Source: Actinomycetota bacterium (lineage in GTDB: Bacteria; Actinomycetota; Acidimicrobiia; Acidimicrobiales; Ilumatobacteraceae). From it: a stretch of 63,838 bases of DNA. The DNA lies in NCBI GenBank assembly GCA_016213665.1, contig JACQZX010000069.1, positions 1 through 63,838 of the forward strand, written 5' to 3'. Of this stretch, positions 8,160 through 16,320 are shown piece by piece. Each line of letters opens with the position of its first letter. The first letter of the stretch is position 1. The position numbers and the translations under genes are program-made. The notes under the pieces were generated by a model, which saw nothing but the letters and a program-made list of their open reading frames with translations, ran no database searches and was not told where the DNA came from.

Positions 8160-8971
8160 CCGTCGTCGTTTGTCTGAAGTGGGTTCACGATGCGGCCCAG
8201 CCCGACGACGTTCGCTTCGGCGCGATGTCGCCAGCCGACCACTCGGCGTTGGAACTAGCGCTGCAATGCGGTGAGTGGGCGCACGCCGATGTCACCGCGA
8301 TCACGGTCGGGCCTGCACAAGCAGATCACATCCTGCGAGACGCTCTCGCATGTGGGGTGCGGCGAGCTGTGCGTATCGAGACATCACACGCGGTCAGCGG
8401 CGCGGATGTTGCCGCCGCCATCGCGGCGGTGGTGGCGGATGCGCACTGGGTGTGGTGCGGCGATTACTCGATCGACAACGGCAGCGGCAGCGTGCCCGCG
8501 TTCCTCGCGGCGGCACTTGCTGCCCGTCAAGCGCTGGGGGTGATCCACCTGTCGTTCGGCGACGCCCCGACAATCGACGCGGGTGTCATCGAGGCCACTC
8601 GCCGTCTCGATGGCGGTCGCCGCGAGGTGTTGGAAGTGCGAGCGCCGGCGGTAGTCAGCGTCGAGGGTGCTACCGCGCACCTGCGGCGAGCGGGCCTGAC
8701 GGCATTGCGCACGGCCGCGGCCGCGGCGATAGAGGTCATTCGCATCGCCACGCCGACGCGCGTCGACGACTGCGTCGTTCAGCAGTATCGCCCGCGAGCG
8801 CGAGAGTTGGCCGGCCCCGACGGTGTTTCCGCTTTGGCGCGCGTGCTGTCACTTACCGGTGCCGGCGGCGCGAGAGGCGCCGCCTCGGCGCGCCGGACAG
8901 TCGTGCTCGATCCCCTCGATGCCGCCGGACGAATTCTCACCGAACTCCGCGAGTGGGGTTACCGCACATGA
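8156..8971 (+). CDS. fixA: Electron transfer flavoprotein beta subunit, mycofactocin-associated type
   Basis: 271 residues from ATG 8156. VVVCLKWVHDAAQPDDVRF at the N-terminus matches the ETF-beta start (VxVKxVPD type); SPADHSALELALQCGE and the central WCGDYSIDNGSGSVPAFLAAALA correspond to the AMP/FAD-side ETF-beta fold (DxxTGQVP-like region, here altered to DNGSGSVP). The C-terminal part, RRAGLTALRTAAAAAIEVI, fits the region where ETF-beta contacts partner dehydrogenases, though it is divergent. It should form a heterodimer with the 5636-6538 product. Both ends overlap neighbours by ATGA, so stoichiometric coupled translation is likely. The altered binding loop may reflect a dedicated partner. 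Confidence 0.88.
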   Translation: MTVVVCLKWVHDAAQPDDVRFGAMSPADHSALELALQCGEWAHADVTAITVGPAQADHILRDALACGVRRAVRIETSHAVSGADVAAAIAAVVADAHWVWCGDYSIDNGSGSVPAFLAAALAARQALGVIHLSFGDAPTIDAGVIEATRRLDGGRREVLEVRAPAVVSVEGATAHLRRAGLTALRTAAAAAIEVIRIATPTRVDDCVVQQYRPRARELAGPDGVSALARVLSLTGAGGARGAASARRTVVLDPLDAAGRILTELREWGYRT

Positions 8972-9654
8972 TTCGACGCCTGGGCGAAGGAACGTGGACC
9001 GACCATTGGAAGCCCAGCCGACGGCCGCTGCTGGTGGTGCCGATCGGCTCGTGCGAGCAGCATGGGCCGCACCTTCCGTTGGATACCGACACACGAATCG
9101 CACAGGCGCTGGCGGCAAGCCTGATCAAGAACTTCGACTCGGGTGAGCTCTTGCTGACGCCGCCGCTGGGCATTTCGGCGAGCGCAGAACACGCGTCGTT
9201 TCCAGGCACGCTCTCCATCGGCGCAGCCGTCTTCGAGCAGGTGGTGATCGAGTTGGTGCGCAGCGCCGACTGGGCCGCCGGGATCGTGTTGGTCAACGGT
9301 CACGGTGGCAACCGCGTGCCGGTCGAGCGTGCCGTCCGACTCCTGCAGAATGAGCAGCGCCGGGTGCTGTCGTGGTGGCCGCACATACCCGACGGCGACG
9401 CCCACGCCGGGCAAGCGGAGACCTCGATGATGTTGGCGATCTCGCCGGAACTGGTGCGCATGCAGGCGGCGGAACCGGGCCGGATGGAACCTGTTGAGGA
9501 GTTGATCGAAGAGATGAGGGCGCATGGCGTCGGGGCGGTGAGCCCCAACGGGGTGCTCGGCGATCCTCGGCGCGCAACAGCATCGCACGGCCGTTCACTG
9601 CTGACACGACTCAGCATCGATCTGCTCGCCGCCGTCGACGAATGGTGGGAGTAG
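8968..9654 (+). CDS. mftE: Mycofactocin peptidase MftE (creatininase family)
   Basis: 228 residues from ATG 8968 (ATGA overlap with ETF beta). The creatininase metal-site motifs are present: CEQHGPHLPLDTDT (Glu30, His32, Asp41), VNGHGGNRVPV, and HAGQAETSMML. MftE releases the C-terminal Val-Tyr dipeptide product from the MftC-modified MftA peptide during mycofactocin synthesis. The assignment rests on family motifs plus the immediately following MftF-type glycosyltransferase and the ETF genes. No mftA, mftB, mftC or mftD is in the window, so those must be elsewhere if the pathway is complete. A general creatinine-amidohydrolase role is less likely given the neighbours. Confidence 0.88.
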   Translation: MIRRLGEGTWTDHWKPSRRPLLVVPIGSCEQHGPHLPLDTDTRIAQALAASLIKNFDSGELLLTPPLGISASAEHASFPGTLSIGAAVFEQVVIELVRSADWAAGIVLVNGHGGNRVPVERAVRLLQNEQRRVLSWWPHIPDGDAHAGQAETSMMLAISPELVRMQAAEPGRMEPVEELIEEMRAHGVGAVSPNGVLGDPRRATASHGRSLLTRLSIDLLAAVDEWWE

Positions 9655-11027
9655 CCGCCGTGGGGGCACTGCGCCACCGGCTCGACCGCTCGTGGCGTCG
9701 TCCACGGAACGGCAACATCGTCATCGCCGGGTCTCCGCTGCGCATGTTCCGCCTTACCGACAGCGGCATCAATGTCATCCGCCAACTCGAGGGTCAGGTC
9801 GGCAGCGGACCGACGACGGATACCCCCGCATCCCGTCTGCTCCTCGACCGCCTCGTCGACGCCGGTGCGCTGCACCCACTGCCGTCGACAGGGCCCTTCG
9901 GGGTCGCCGACGTGACGATCGTGGTGCCGACACACGAGCGACTGCCCGCTTGGCTGGCTGACGCCGCCGCGTGCGGCGCCGCGCAGACCGTTCTGGTCGA
10001 CGACGGTTCCCGCGTTGCGCTCGACACGCCGGCGAAGGTGACCGTGCTCCGGCACGAGTCGAACCGTGGTCCTGCGGCAGCGCGCAACAGCGGCCTCGCG
10101 AAGGTGGCCACAGCCTTGGTTGCGTTCCTCGACAGCGACGTGTCGCTGCCGGCCGCGACCAACCTCGGCGACTTCCTCACTGCGCTGCTGGTTCACTTCA
10201 CCGACAGTCGGGTTGCGCTGGTGGCTCCACGCGTCGCCGGTGCTCCCGGCGCGACATGGCTGGCGGGCTACGAGCAGCGGCACAGCCCACTCGATCTCGG
10301 CGAGCAACCGGCACGTGTCGCACCGGGCACGAGGGTCACTTACGTTCCGGCAGCCGCATTGCTGTGTCGCACCGAGGCGTTGCGCGAGATCGGTGGGTTC
10401 GACGAGAGCCTGCGCGTAGGCGAAGACGTCGACCTGGTGTGGCGATTGGTGGCTGCTGGCCATCGCTGCCGCTATGAACCCACCGTTGTTGCGTTGCACG
10501 AGCCGCGCGCTTCACTGGCGGCGTTGTTGGGTCAGCGCTTCGGCTACGGCCGCTCAGCTGCGTCGTTGGCAAGTCGGCATCCCGGGGCGGTGACGCCGTT
10601 GCGCATCAGCCGCACGAGTGCGCTGGCTTTGGGTCTCATCATGCTGCGGCGTCCACTGATGGCCGCGGCTGTGATCGTCGGCGCGACCGTCGCTTTGGGT
10701 CACAAACTTCGCGGTTTGCCGCCGTCGGAGTCGGCCCGATTGGTGGGGCTGGGCACACTCGGCGCCGGCCGACAGTTGGCCGCGGCGACGACCCGCGAGT
10801 GGTGGCCGCCGGCGGTGGCGTTGGCGGTGCTCAGCCCGCGCAGCCGAGTGCCGCTGTTGGCGGCGGTGCTAGTCCCCACGATCGAGCGAGCACTTGCGGA
10901 TCGTTCGCTACAGCCAATCACCGACGCTCCCGTGCAACTCTGCGATCGGGTGGCGTACGGGGCGGGGGTGTGGGCCGGGGCCGTCGACCAGCGCAATCTG
11001 AACTCACTGCTGCCCGACATGCGGTAG
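9642..11027 (+). CDS. mftF: Mycofactocin glycosyltransferase MftF
   Basis: Up to 461 residues. ATG 9642 overlaps mftE by 13 bases; GTG 9645 and GTG 9660 are alternatives. A short N-terminal domain (RLDRSWRRPRNG, MFRLTDSGINVIRQLEG) precedes a family-2 glycosyltransferase domain: VTIVVPTHERLPAW, VLVDDGSRV, NRGPAAARNSGL, VAFLDSDVSLP, and GGFDESLRVGEDVDLVWRL. The C-terminal third is hydrophobic (ALGLIMLRRPLMAAAVIVG). MftF adds a beta-1,4-linked glucose chain to premycofactocin. It is the last gene of the coupled operon starting at 5636; the next gene is convergent. The catalytic Asp residues (DDGS, DSD, GED) are intact. Confidence 0.92.
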   Translation: MVGVAAVGALRHRLDRSWRRPRNGNIVIAGSPLRMFRLTDSGINVIRQLEGQVGSGPTTDTPASRLLLDRLVDAGALHPLPSTGPFGVADVTIVVPTHERLPAWLADAAACGAAQTVLVDDGSRVALDTPAKVTVLRHESNRGPAAARNSGLAKVATALVAFLDSDVSLPAATNLGDFLTALLVHFTDSRVALVAPRVAGAPGATWLAGYEQRHSPLDLGEQPARVAPGTRVTYVPAAALLCRTEALREIGGFDESLRVGEDVDLVWRLVAAGHRCRYEPTVVALHEPRASLAALLGQRFGYGRSAASLASRHPGAVTPLRISRTSALALGLIMLRRPLMAAAVIVGATVALGHKLRGLPPSESARLVGLGTLGAGRQLAAATTREWWPPAVALAVLSPRSRVPLLAAVLVPTIERALADRSLQPITDAPVQLCDRVAYGAGVWAGAVDQRNLNSLLPDMR

Positions 11028-11030
11028 CGA

Positions 11031-11555
11031 TCAGCCGGTGGTGACGAGTGGGCGACGACTCCAGTCGGCGCACTCACGACACACAGATTCCGGAATGAGA
11101 CCGACACGCATCAGCCGATTGAACACCGCGCATCCGAGGCAATAGCCGAACACGGATTCCAGTGTCGCCGCCGCGACCAGGCCGACGATCAACGCATAGC
11201 TGAGCGCCGGTGCACCCGCAGCCCACGCTGCGAGTGCACCGCCGCTGAAGCCAAGGCCGACACCCTGCGCGAACCGCTTCGGTGGTCCGGGAACGAAGCG
11301 ATGCTGCACGCGTAGTCGGGGCGTGACCACGCGTGTGACGAACTGGCCAAGGGGACTGAAGCGCGGCCCGGAAAGTACCCGCGCGAGAAAGCCGAACGAG
11401 AGCGGCACCAGCACCCACCACTCACGCACGATCAGGAAGGCAACACCTTGCAGTACAACGCCGGCCGCGACCAACCGCGCCGATGTTTCATTGACAGGAT
11501 TAGGGAACGGGAACCAGCTCCCATACGACTTGTTGCCCACCGATCGAGAGGTCAT
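11031..11555 (-). CDS. DUF4395 membrane protein
   Basis: 174 residues from ATG 11555. Two hydrophobic hairpins are visible (residues about 28-55, VVLQGVAFLIVREWWVLVPL, and about 100-130, ALSYALIVGLVAAATL). The C-terminal cysteines GYCLGC and VCREC are typical of DUF4395 proteins and may bind metal or undergo redox chemistry. DUF4395 proteins are often near thioredoxin-like genes in actinobacteria; none is adjacent here. The gene is convergent with mftF, with 3 bases between stops. Divergent from the alanine-racemase-like gene. Function unknown. Confidence 0.85.
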   Translation of the reverse strand: MTSRSVGNKSYGSWFPFPNPVNETSARLVAAGVVLQGVAFLIVREWWVLVPLSFGFLARVLSGPRFSPLGQFVTRVVTPRLRVQHRFVPGPPKRFAQGVGLGFSGGALAAWAAGAPALSYALIVGLVAAATLESVFGYCLGCAVFNRLMRVGLIPESVCRECADWSRRPLVTTG

Positions 11556-11561
11556 GGCGAA

Positions 11562-11567
11562 ACCCTA
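11562..11567 (-). promoter_or_regulatory. Putative -10 hexamer TAGGGT, leaderless start of 11555
   Basis: Minus-strand TAGGGT, then 6 bases, then ATG at 11555, with no Shine-Dalgarno match. The divergent gene has its own TACCGT hexamer 45 bases away. Confidence 0.5.
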
Positions 11568-11611
11568 TACCGATAATCCCGATCAGACAACTCAACAATT
11601 ACCCTCCCGGC

Positions 11612-11617
11612 TACCGT
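11612..11617 (+). promoter_or_regulatory. Putative -10 hexamer TACCGT, leaderless start of 11625
   Basis: TACCGT, then 7 bases, then ATG 11625, with no Shine-Dalgarno match. Confidence 0.5.
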
Positions 11618-11624
11618 TGGCCGA

Positions 11625-12584
11625 ATGACCGTTCGTCTCACCGTTCAGCGCGCCGCCTGGAGAAAGCACGTGGCCACCACCGCGCAGGCTTACGGGGCGG
11701 CGTTGGAGCCGGTGGTGAAGGGCAACGGCTACGGGTTCGGACGGGCGTTGCTTCACCAGATCGCCGCCGAACTGGCCCCGAACGTGTGCGTGGGCACGAT
11801 CCACGAACTCGCCGACGTGCCCGCAGGCGCACGCGCGGTCGTGCTCACGCCCGCGTTACAGACCTCGACGATCGAGTCGGCGGCGAACGGTTCCGCCGTA
11901 CTCACGGTGGGCAGCACGGCTCACGTCGCGGCCCTTGCCGGATGGAGCGGTGAGGTGATGGTGAAACTGGCCAGCAGCATGCGCCGCTTCGGGGCCACCG
12001 CCGACGAGTTGCCGGCGGTGCTGGCTGCCGCCCGCGAAGCGGGTCTTGGCATTGCCGGATTCGGGTTGCACCTCCCCACTGCGGGCGACGACCGCGACCG
12101 CATCGCCGAGATCGAAGCCTGGTTGCCGCGGCTCCCCGCGGAGACCTCGCTGTGGGTAAGCCATCTCCAACCGACATCCATGCACGCGCTGGTCGCCGCT
12201 CATCCGCAGCACACTTTCAGGATTCGCGTCGGCACCGCCCTGTGGCACGGCGTGCCGCGGCTCGACATCATGCAGTTGCGCGCCGAAGTACTGGACACCC
12301 GGCCGATCCGCGTCGGGCAGGAAGCGGGCTATCGACAGACGCCGGCAGCGTGCGATGGCACCTTGGTGGTTATCGGTGCGGGCAGCACACACGGCATCGC
12401 CCCACGGGGCGACCTCAGTCCCTTTCATTTCGCCCGCAACCGAATGGCCATGCACGAACACCCGTACATGCACACCTCGTTGGTGATCGTTCGGTCGGGC
12501 ATTCCCTGCCCGCAAGTCGGTGAATGGGTTGACGTTCAGAGTCCGTTGATCACGACGAACGCGGACGCCATCGAGTGGCAGTGA
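11625..12584 (+). CDS. Alanine racemase-fold PLP protein lacking the catalytic Tyr
   Basis: 319 residues, shorter than the 360-380 usual for Alr. PLP features are present: Lys32 in PVVKGNGYGFGR, SMRRFG (residues 118-123), Arg201 in RVGTALWHG, and a C-terminal beta-domain. Where alanine racemases have the motif GYxDG with the second catalytic base (Tyr265 in the Geobacillus enzyme), this protein has VVIGAGSTHGIAPR (248-261), with Ala252 in place of Tyr. The following MD pair of the substrate site reads MAMHEH. It is therefore unlikely to racemise alanine in the usual way; a PLP carrier, epimerase or altered specificity is possible. Its stop overlaps the start of the next membrane protein (GTGA), suggesting joint function. 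Confidence 0.8.
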   Translation: MTVRLTVQRAAWRKHVATTAQAYGAALEPVVKGNGYGFGRALLHQIAAELAPNVCVGTIHELADVPAGARAVVLTPALQTSTIESAANGSAVLTVGSTAHVAALAGWSGEVMVKLASSMRRFGATADELPAVLAAAREAGLGIAGFGLHLPTAGDDRDRIAEIEAWLPRLPAETSLWVSHLQPTSMHALVAAHPQHTFRIRVGTALWHGVPRLDIMQLRAEVLDTRPIRVGQEAGYRQTPAACDGTLVVIGAGSTHGIAPRGDLSPFHFARNRMAMHEHPYMHTSLVIVRSGIPCPQVGEWVDVQSPLITTNADAIEWQ

Positions 12585-13678
12585 GCGACAGCGGCCGCAG
12601 CGGCAACGGCAACACGGTCGGCGGTCGAATCATCGACCTCGACGTAACGCGCGCGGTCGCACTCATCGGCGTGTGCGTGATGAATTACCACGGTTACCTG
12701 ATCGCCCGCGGCGCCGACTACCCGCCACGCACATTCGCCGAGCGGGTCTTCGACCCCTGGCAGGGACCTCTCTCCACGCGTTTCGCAGCGACGTTCGTGA
12801 CTGTCCCCGGCATGGGTATCACGCTGCTCAGCGGTCGCAGCCGAGCGAGTCACGATCGCGTCGCGATCAGCGCCGACCGATGGAAGCTGTTGCGACGAGG
12901 CTTGCTGCTGTTCGCCTTCGGGTACTTCTTCGATTGGGTATGGCCGGGAACGATCCTGTTCTATTACGGAGCGTTCTTCTTGCTTGGCGCAATGTTGTTC
13001 ACGCTGCGCAGCCGCTGGATCATCGCCCTCGGCGTCGCTTCCGCGATCGGCGCGGCGGCGATACAGCGGTGGGCGCTGCACAATCGGTCGTCATGGCTGC
13101 TGCAGGGCAGCGCTGGTGAGACCCGATCACCGCGCGATCTGGTATTCGACGTGTTCGTGCGCGGAACACATCCGTTGCTGCCGTGGTTGTTGTTCCTCTG
13201 CGCCGGAATCGTGCTCGCCAGGCTGCTGCCGCTCACCAGTCGGCTGCGCACACAACTGATCGCCGCCGGCTCGGCTTGCGTGGTGCTCGGGTACCTCGGG
13301 CGCTCACACCTTCCGTGGGCGCCGGTGCTGCGCTCGACCGAACCCTTCGATCGCGCACTCCCGTACAGTCTCACAACCATCGGATCGTCGTTGGTAGCCG
13401 TCTGCCTGATCGGCTGGCTCGCCGAGCGCACCAGCGGATCGCGGATCACGCGTGGACTGGCGGCCGCTGGACAGATGACGCTCACTCTCTACGTCGGCCA
13501 TGTGTTGGTGTTCAACCTGCTCGTCGACAAGCTGCACTGGGTGGCGCCCGACGGTCTCGCGACCGCACTCACCTTTGCCGCCGGGTACTGGCTGCTGGCA
13601 GTGTGCGCGGCCGCGATGTGGCTGCGCTTGTTCAGGATCGGGCCGCTGGAATGGGTCTACCGCAAGTTCAGCCAGTGA
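12581..13678 (+). CDS. Membrane acyltransferase-like protein (DUF418/HGSNAT type)
   Basis: About 365 residues from GTG 12581 (GTGA overlap); GTG 12575 is an alternative. RIIDLDVTRAVALIGVCVMNYHG at the N-terminus matches the RxxxLDxxRGxAxxGI motif of DUF1624/DUF418/acyltransferase-3-like membrane proteins. Nine to ten hydrophobic helices follow, including LLRRGLLLFAFGYFFDWVW and GQMTLTLYVGHVLVFNLL, a DUF418-like C-terminal element. Relatives transfer acetyl groups across membranes to sugars, but most DUF418 members are uncharacterised. Coupled to the racemase-fold gene. The 3' end overlaps the convergent metallopeptidase gene by 11 bases. Confidence 0.82.
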   Translation: MSDSGRSGNGNTVGGRIIDLDVTRAVALIGVCVMNYHGYLIARGADYPPRTFAERVFDPWQGPLSTRFAATFVTVPGMGITLLSGRSRASHDRVAISADRWKLLRRGLLLFAFGYFFDWVWPGTILFYYGAFFLLGAMLFTLRSRWIIALGVASAIGAAAIQRWALHNRSSWLLQGSAGETRSPRDLVFDVFVRGTHPLLPWLLFLCAGIVLARLLPLTSRLRTQLIAAGSACVVLGYLGRSHLPWAPVLRSTEPFDRALPYSLTTIGSSLVAVCLIGWLAERTSGSRITRGLAAAGQMTLTLYVGHVLVFNLLVDKLHWVAPDGLATALTFAAGYWLLAVCAAAMWLRLFRIGPLEWVYRKFSQ

Positions 13679-14531
13679 TCTCGGCGAACGTGTCGCACTG
13701 CCGCGGATCCTGCGTGTTGTAACCCTGCAGGAACCAAGTGCGCCGCTGCTCGGCCGAACCGTGCGTCCAACTCTCCGGGTCGACACGCCCCTGGGTCTGC
13801 TGCTGAATGCGATCATCGCCGACGCCCTCGGCGGCGGCAATCGCCTCCTGCAGTTCGGCTTCGTTCTCGAGCACGTCGCGGGCCCCGACCCATGCGCCGG
13901 CGAAACAGTCGGCTTGCAACTCCATCGCCACCGAATACTGGTTCGCCCGGTCGGGGTCCTGCTGTTGCGCCTGCTGCACCTGGGCGTTGGTACCGAGAAG
14001 GTTCTGCACGTGATGGCCGTACTCGTGAGCGAGGATGTACTGCTCGGCGAGATCGGTGGCAGTGCCGACAAGCATCTCCTCGAGTTGCTGCATGAACTCG
14101 AGATCGATGTAGACGAGATTGTCGGCCGGGCAGTAGAACGGGCCGGTGTCGGAGCTGGCCTGGCCACAGCCGGTGGCCACGGTGCCGGGGCCGAACCAGA
14201 CGGTGCTCGTGTCCTGATAGGGGGTGTTGAAGTACTGCGGCAACGCCTCGGACCAGTACAACTGCACATCGTTGGTGACACCGCACACGATCTGTTCGAG
14301 TTCCGTCTCGCAGGCGGCCGGCGTATTCGTCGAACCGCTGGCCCCTTGTGACCCGCCGGCGGCCGCACCCAGCAGCTTGGGCAGGAACAGCGCCGCCAGC
14401 AACACGATGATTCCGAGCACTCCTCCGCCCATCGGCAAACCGACGCCGCTCATGCCCGGGAGCTGGAACCCACCACCACTGCCGCGTTGATCGTTGATGC
14501 GAGATGCGTCGGTACTGCGAATCCTGGTCAC
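13668..14531 (-). CDS. Membrane-anchored neutral zinc metallopeptidase (YpfJ family)
   Basis: 287 residues from GTG 14531, chosen because AAGGAG lies 6 bases upstream; a longer frame to 14567 would bury that site. The N-terminus has the family motif RINDQRGSGGG, then one membrane helix (GGGVLGIIVLLAALFLPKLL). The catalytic segment ILAHEYGHHVQNLLG contains HExxH, and MELQADCFAGAW provides the third zinc ligand Glu. DNLVYIDLEFMQQLEE is also typical. The catalytic domain would lie outside the membrane. Natural substrates of this family are unknown. Convergent with the DUF418-like gene. Confidence 0.92.
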   Translation of the reverse strand: MTRIRSTDASRINDQRGSGGGFQLPGMSGVGLPMGGGVLGIIVLLAALFLPKLLGAAAGGSQGASGSTNTPAACETELEQIVCGVTNDVQLYWSEALPQYFNTPYQDTSTVWFGPGTVATGCGQASSDTGPFYCPADNLVYIDLEFMQQLEEMLVGTATDLAEQYILAHEYGHHVQNLLGTNAQVQQAQQQDPDRANQYSVAMELQADCFAGAWVGARDVLENEAELQEAIAAAEGVGDDRIQQQTQGRVDPESWTHGSAEQRRTWFLQGYNTQDPRQCDTFAEITG

Positions 14532-14537
14532 TGTGTG

Positions 14538-14543
14538 CTCCTT
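14538..14543 (-). promoter_or_regulatory. Shine-Dalgarno AAGGAG deciding the 14531 start
   Basis: Minus-strand AAGGAG, 6 bases before GTG 14531. It selects this start over the longer frame from 14567. Confidence 0.75.
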
Positions 14544-14593
14544 GTCCCACTCTCGAATGGGTCCCACTCTTGAACGGCGAGCCTATTCGGTGA

Positions 14594-15556
14594 TCAGGCC
14601 GTGTGGGCCCGCCGTCGCCCGCGGTGGATGCCACGCACGGCCACGGCACCGGCGCCGATCAACGGCCCCTGATCGGCGAGGCGAACCTGCGTGATGCGCG
14701 CTCCTCGGGCGTAGGGCAGTTGGACGTGCTCGTCGAGGGCGGCCTGCGCGGCGTTGAAGAACGTCGCCGCAAACCCGAGCGCGACCGATCCGCCGACGAC
14801 GACGAGGTCGAGGTCGAACAGGTTGCATACCGAGGCAGCGCCGATGCCAACCAGTCGGCCCGTGCGCTGCATGATCTCGTAGGTCGGTTCCGTCGGCGGG
14901 CGACCGGTGATCGCCGCGATCGCCAATCCAGACGCCTCCGCCTCCAGACAGCCACGCGAGCCGCACTCGCAGCGGCGACCGTTCGGTTCGACGACAATGT
15001 GGCCGACATGGCCGGCGTTGCCACTGGTGCCATCGAGCAGTTGGCCGTTCAGCACAACACCGCCACCGACTCCGGTGCTCACCACCATCGCCATGAAGTT
15101 CTGTTTACCCTGCGCCGCGCCCAGCCAGCCTTCGGCGAGCGCCAACGCTTTGGCATCGAGTTCACCGTAGACCGGCAACGAGCTACTGCGGCCGAGGCTT
15201 TCGCGTAAGGGGAAGTCGCGCCATGCCTGAATGTTGAGCGGGGAAACCGTCTCGGCGCCGAACGTGATCGGACCCGCACAGCCGACTCCGACCGCAATCG
15301 GTCGCACATGGTGGTGATCGCGGGCCCGTTTGATCTGGCCGTCGACCGCTTCCGCCAGCGAAACGAACAGTTCCTCCGCGCGCATCTGGTGATCGACGAG
15401 CACCTGGCCACGGTCGATGAGTTCGCCCTGCATCGTGACCAGCCCGACCGCCATCTTGGTTCCGCCGATGTCGACCGCGACGACAACGTTGCCACCGACG
15501 GGTCGCCGAACGCTGTCGGGAACCGCAGCCGACGCGTCGGCAGGCACGTCGGTCAT
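14594..15556 (-). CDS. ROK family sugar kinase (glucokinase-like)
   Basis: 320 residues from ATG 15556. ATP phosphate-1 motif VVAVDIGGTKMAVGLV at about residues 23-38, VGVGCAGPITF, sugar-site ELDAKALALAEG, STGVGGGVVLNGQLLDG, and the ROK zinc motif CECGSRGCLEAEASG with three Cys and GHVGHIVVEPNG His. These features fit glucokinases of the ROK group that phosphorylate glucose with ATP. No N-terminal DNA-binding domain is seen, so it is a kinase and not a NagC-type repressor. A glucokinase would support the glycogen genes found further along (glgC, glgA) but is not linked to them. The frame stays open to 15718 but the extension is in promoter DNA. Confidence 0.88.
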   Translation of the reverse strand: MTDVPADASAAVPDSVRRPVGGNVVVAVDIGGTKMAVGLVTMQGELIDRGQVLVDHQMRAEELFVSLAEAVDGQIKRARDHHHVRPIAVGVGCAGPITFGAETVSPLNIQAWRDFPLRESLGRSSSLPVYGELDAKALALAEGWLGAAQGKQNFMAMVVSTGVGGGVVLNGQLLDGTSGNAGHVGHIVVEPNGRRCECGSRGCLEAEASGLAIAAITGRPPTEPTYEIMQRTGRLVGIGAASVCNLFDLDLVVVGGSVALGFAATFFNAAQAALDEHVQLPYARGARITQVRLADQGPLIGAGAVAVRGIHRGRRRAHTA

Positions 15557-15768
15557 TGCGTTGCAGACCCGGCGTGCAGTCTCAACCGCTTCCAGGATTG
15601 GTGCATGCGCACACGGTACCCGCCGGTGTGCAAGTTGGAAGTAGGCCGTCGCCGACGCTGCCCAGCACCGCCAGCCGAGATCAAGGAGACGTCCAACTCT
15701 TGCCCAACTTTCGGACAAATTCCCACGATTCGACCAAACCTGAAGCAGAGTGGCGGCGTGTCTAATGG

Positions 15769-16320
15769 ATGGAGACGTGGATCATCGCGATGAGCGAGGC
15801 CAAGGGTGCCGAGGTCATAACCGAGGTAGTCGTTACCGACACCCTCGACAACCTCTTCCGCGCGCACTACGCGCGGCTCGTGCGGGCGTTGTCCGTCGTG
15901 GCCGGCGACCAGGAGACGGCCGCCGATGCCGTGCAGGAGGCCTTCGTCAAGGCTCACCTCCACTGGCGGCGCGTGCAGAACTACCAGGACCCGGTGGGCT
16001 GGATCAGGCGGGTGGCCATTAATCGATTGCGCGATGACCACCGTCGAATCGGCCGCAAACAAAACGCTGTCGAGCGACTGCAGGCCGCGGCCCGCCCTGC
16101 AGGGGTCGAATGGTCCGACGGCGCCGATGCAACAACCATGCTCGCCGCCCTTCCGCGCCAGCAGCGACTGACGTTGGCTTTGTTCTACGTCGATGGGCTC
16201 AGTGTCGAAGAGGTCGCGAGCACACTCGGCATCAGCGAGGGCGCGGTCAAGTTCCATCTCCACCAGGGTCGAGAGCGGTTACGCGGCACCCAGTCCGGCA
16301 TGGAGGAGGCAAGACGATGA
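15769..16320 (+). CDS. ECF RNA polymerase sigma factor
   Basis: 183 residues from ATG 15769; ATG 15790 (MSEAKGAEV) is an alternative. Region 2 is LDNLFRAHYARLVRALSVV then AADAVQEAFVKAHLHW; region 4 is LPRQQRLTLALFYVDGLSVEEVASTLGISEGAVKFHLHQGRERLR. It directs RNA polymerase to specific promoters in response to a signal relayed by an anti-sigma factor. The next gene starts inside its stop codon (ATGA) and encodes a single-pass membrane protein, the likely anti-sigma factor. The 212 bases upstream, shared with the divergent ROK kinase, are the longest gap in the window. Confidence 0.92.
   Translation: METWIIAMSEAKGAEVITEVVVTDTLDNLFRAHYARLVRALSVVAGDQETAADAVQEAFVKAHLHWRRVQNYQDPVGWIRRVAINRLRDDHRRIGRKQNAVERLQAAARPAGVEWSDGADATTMLAALPRQQRLTLALFYVDGLSVEEVASTLGISEGAVKFHLHQGRERLRGTQSGMEEARR

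Noticed and set aside
5585-11030. Search for an mftA precursor peptide near mftE/mftF
   Set aside because: I found no small frame ending in an IDGMCGVY-like core on either strand near the operon, so no mftA is called.
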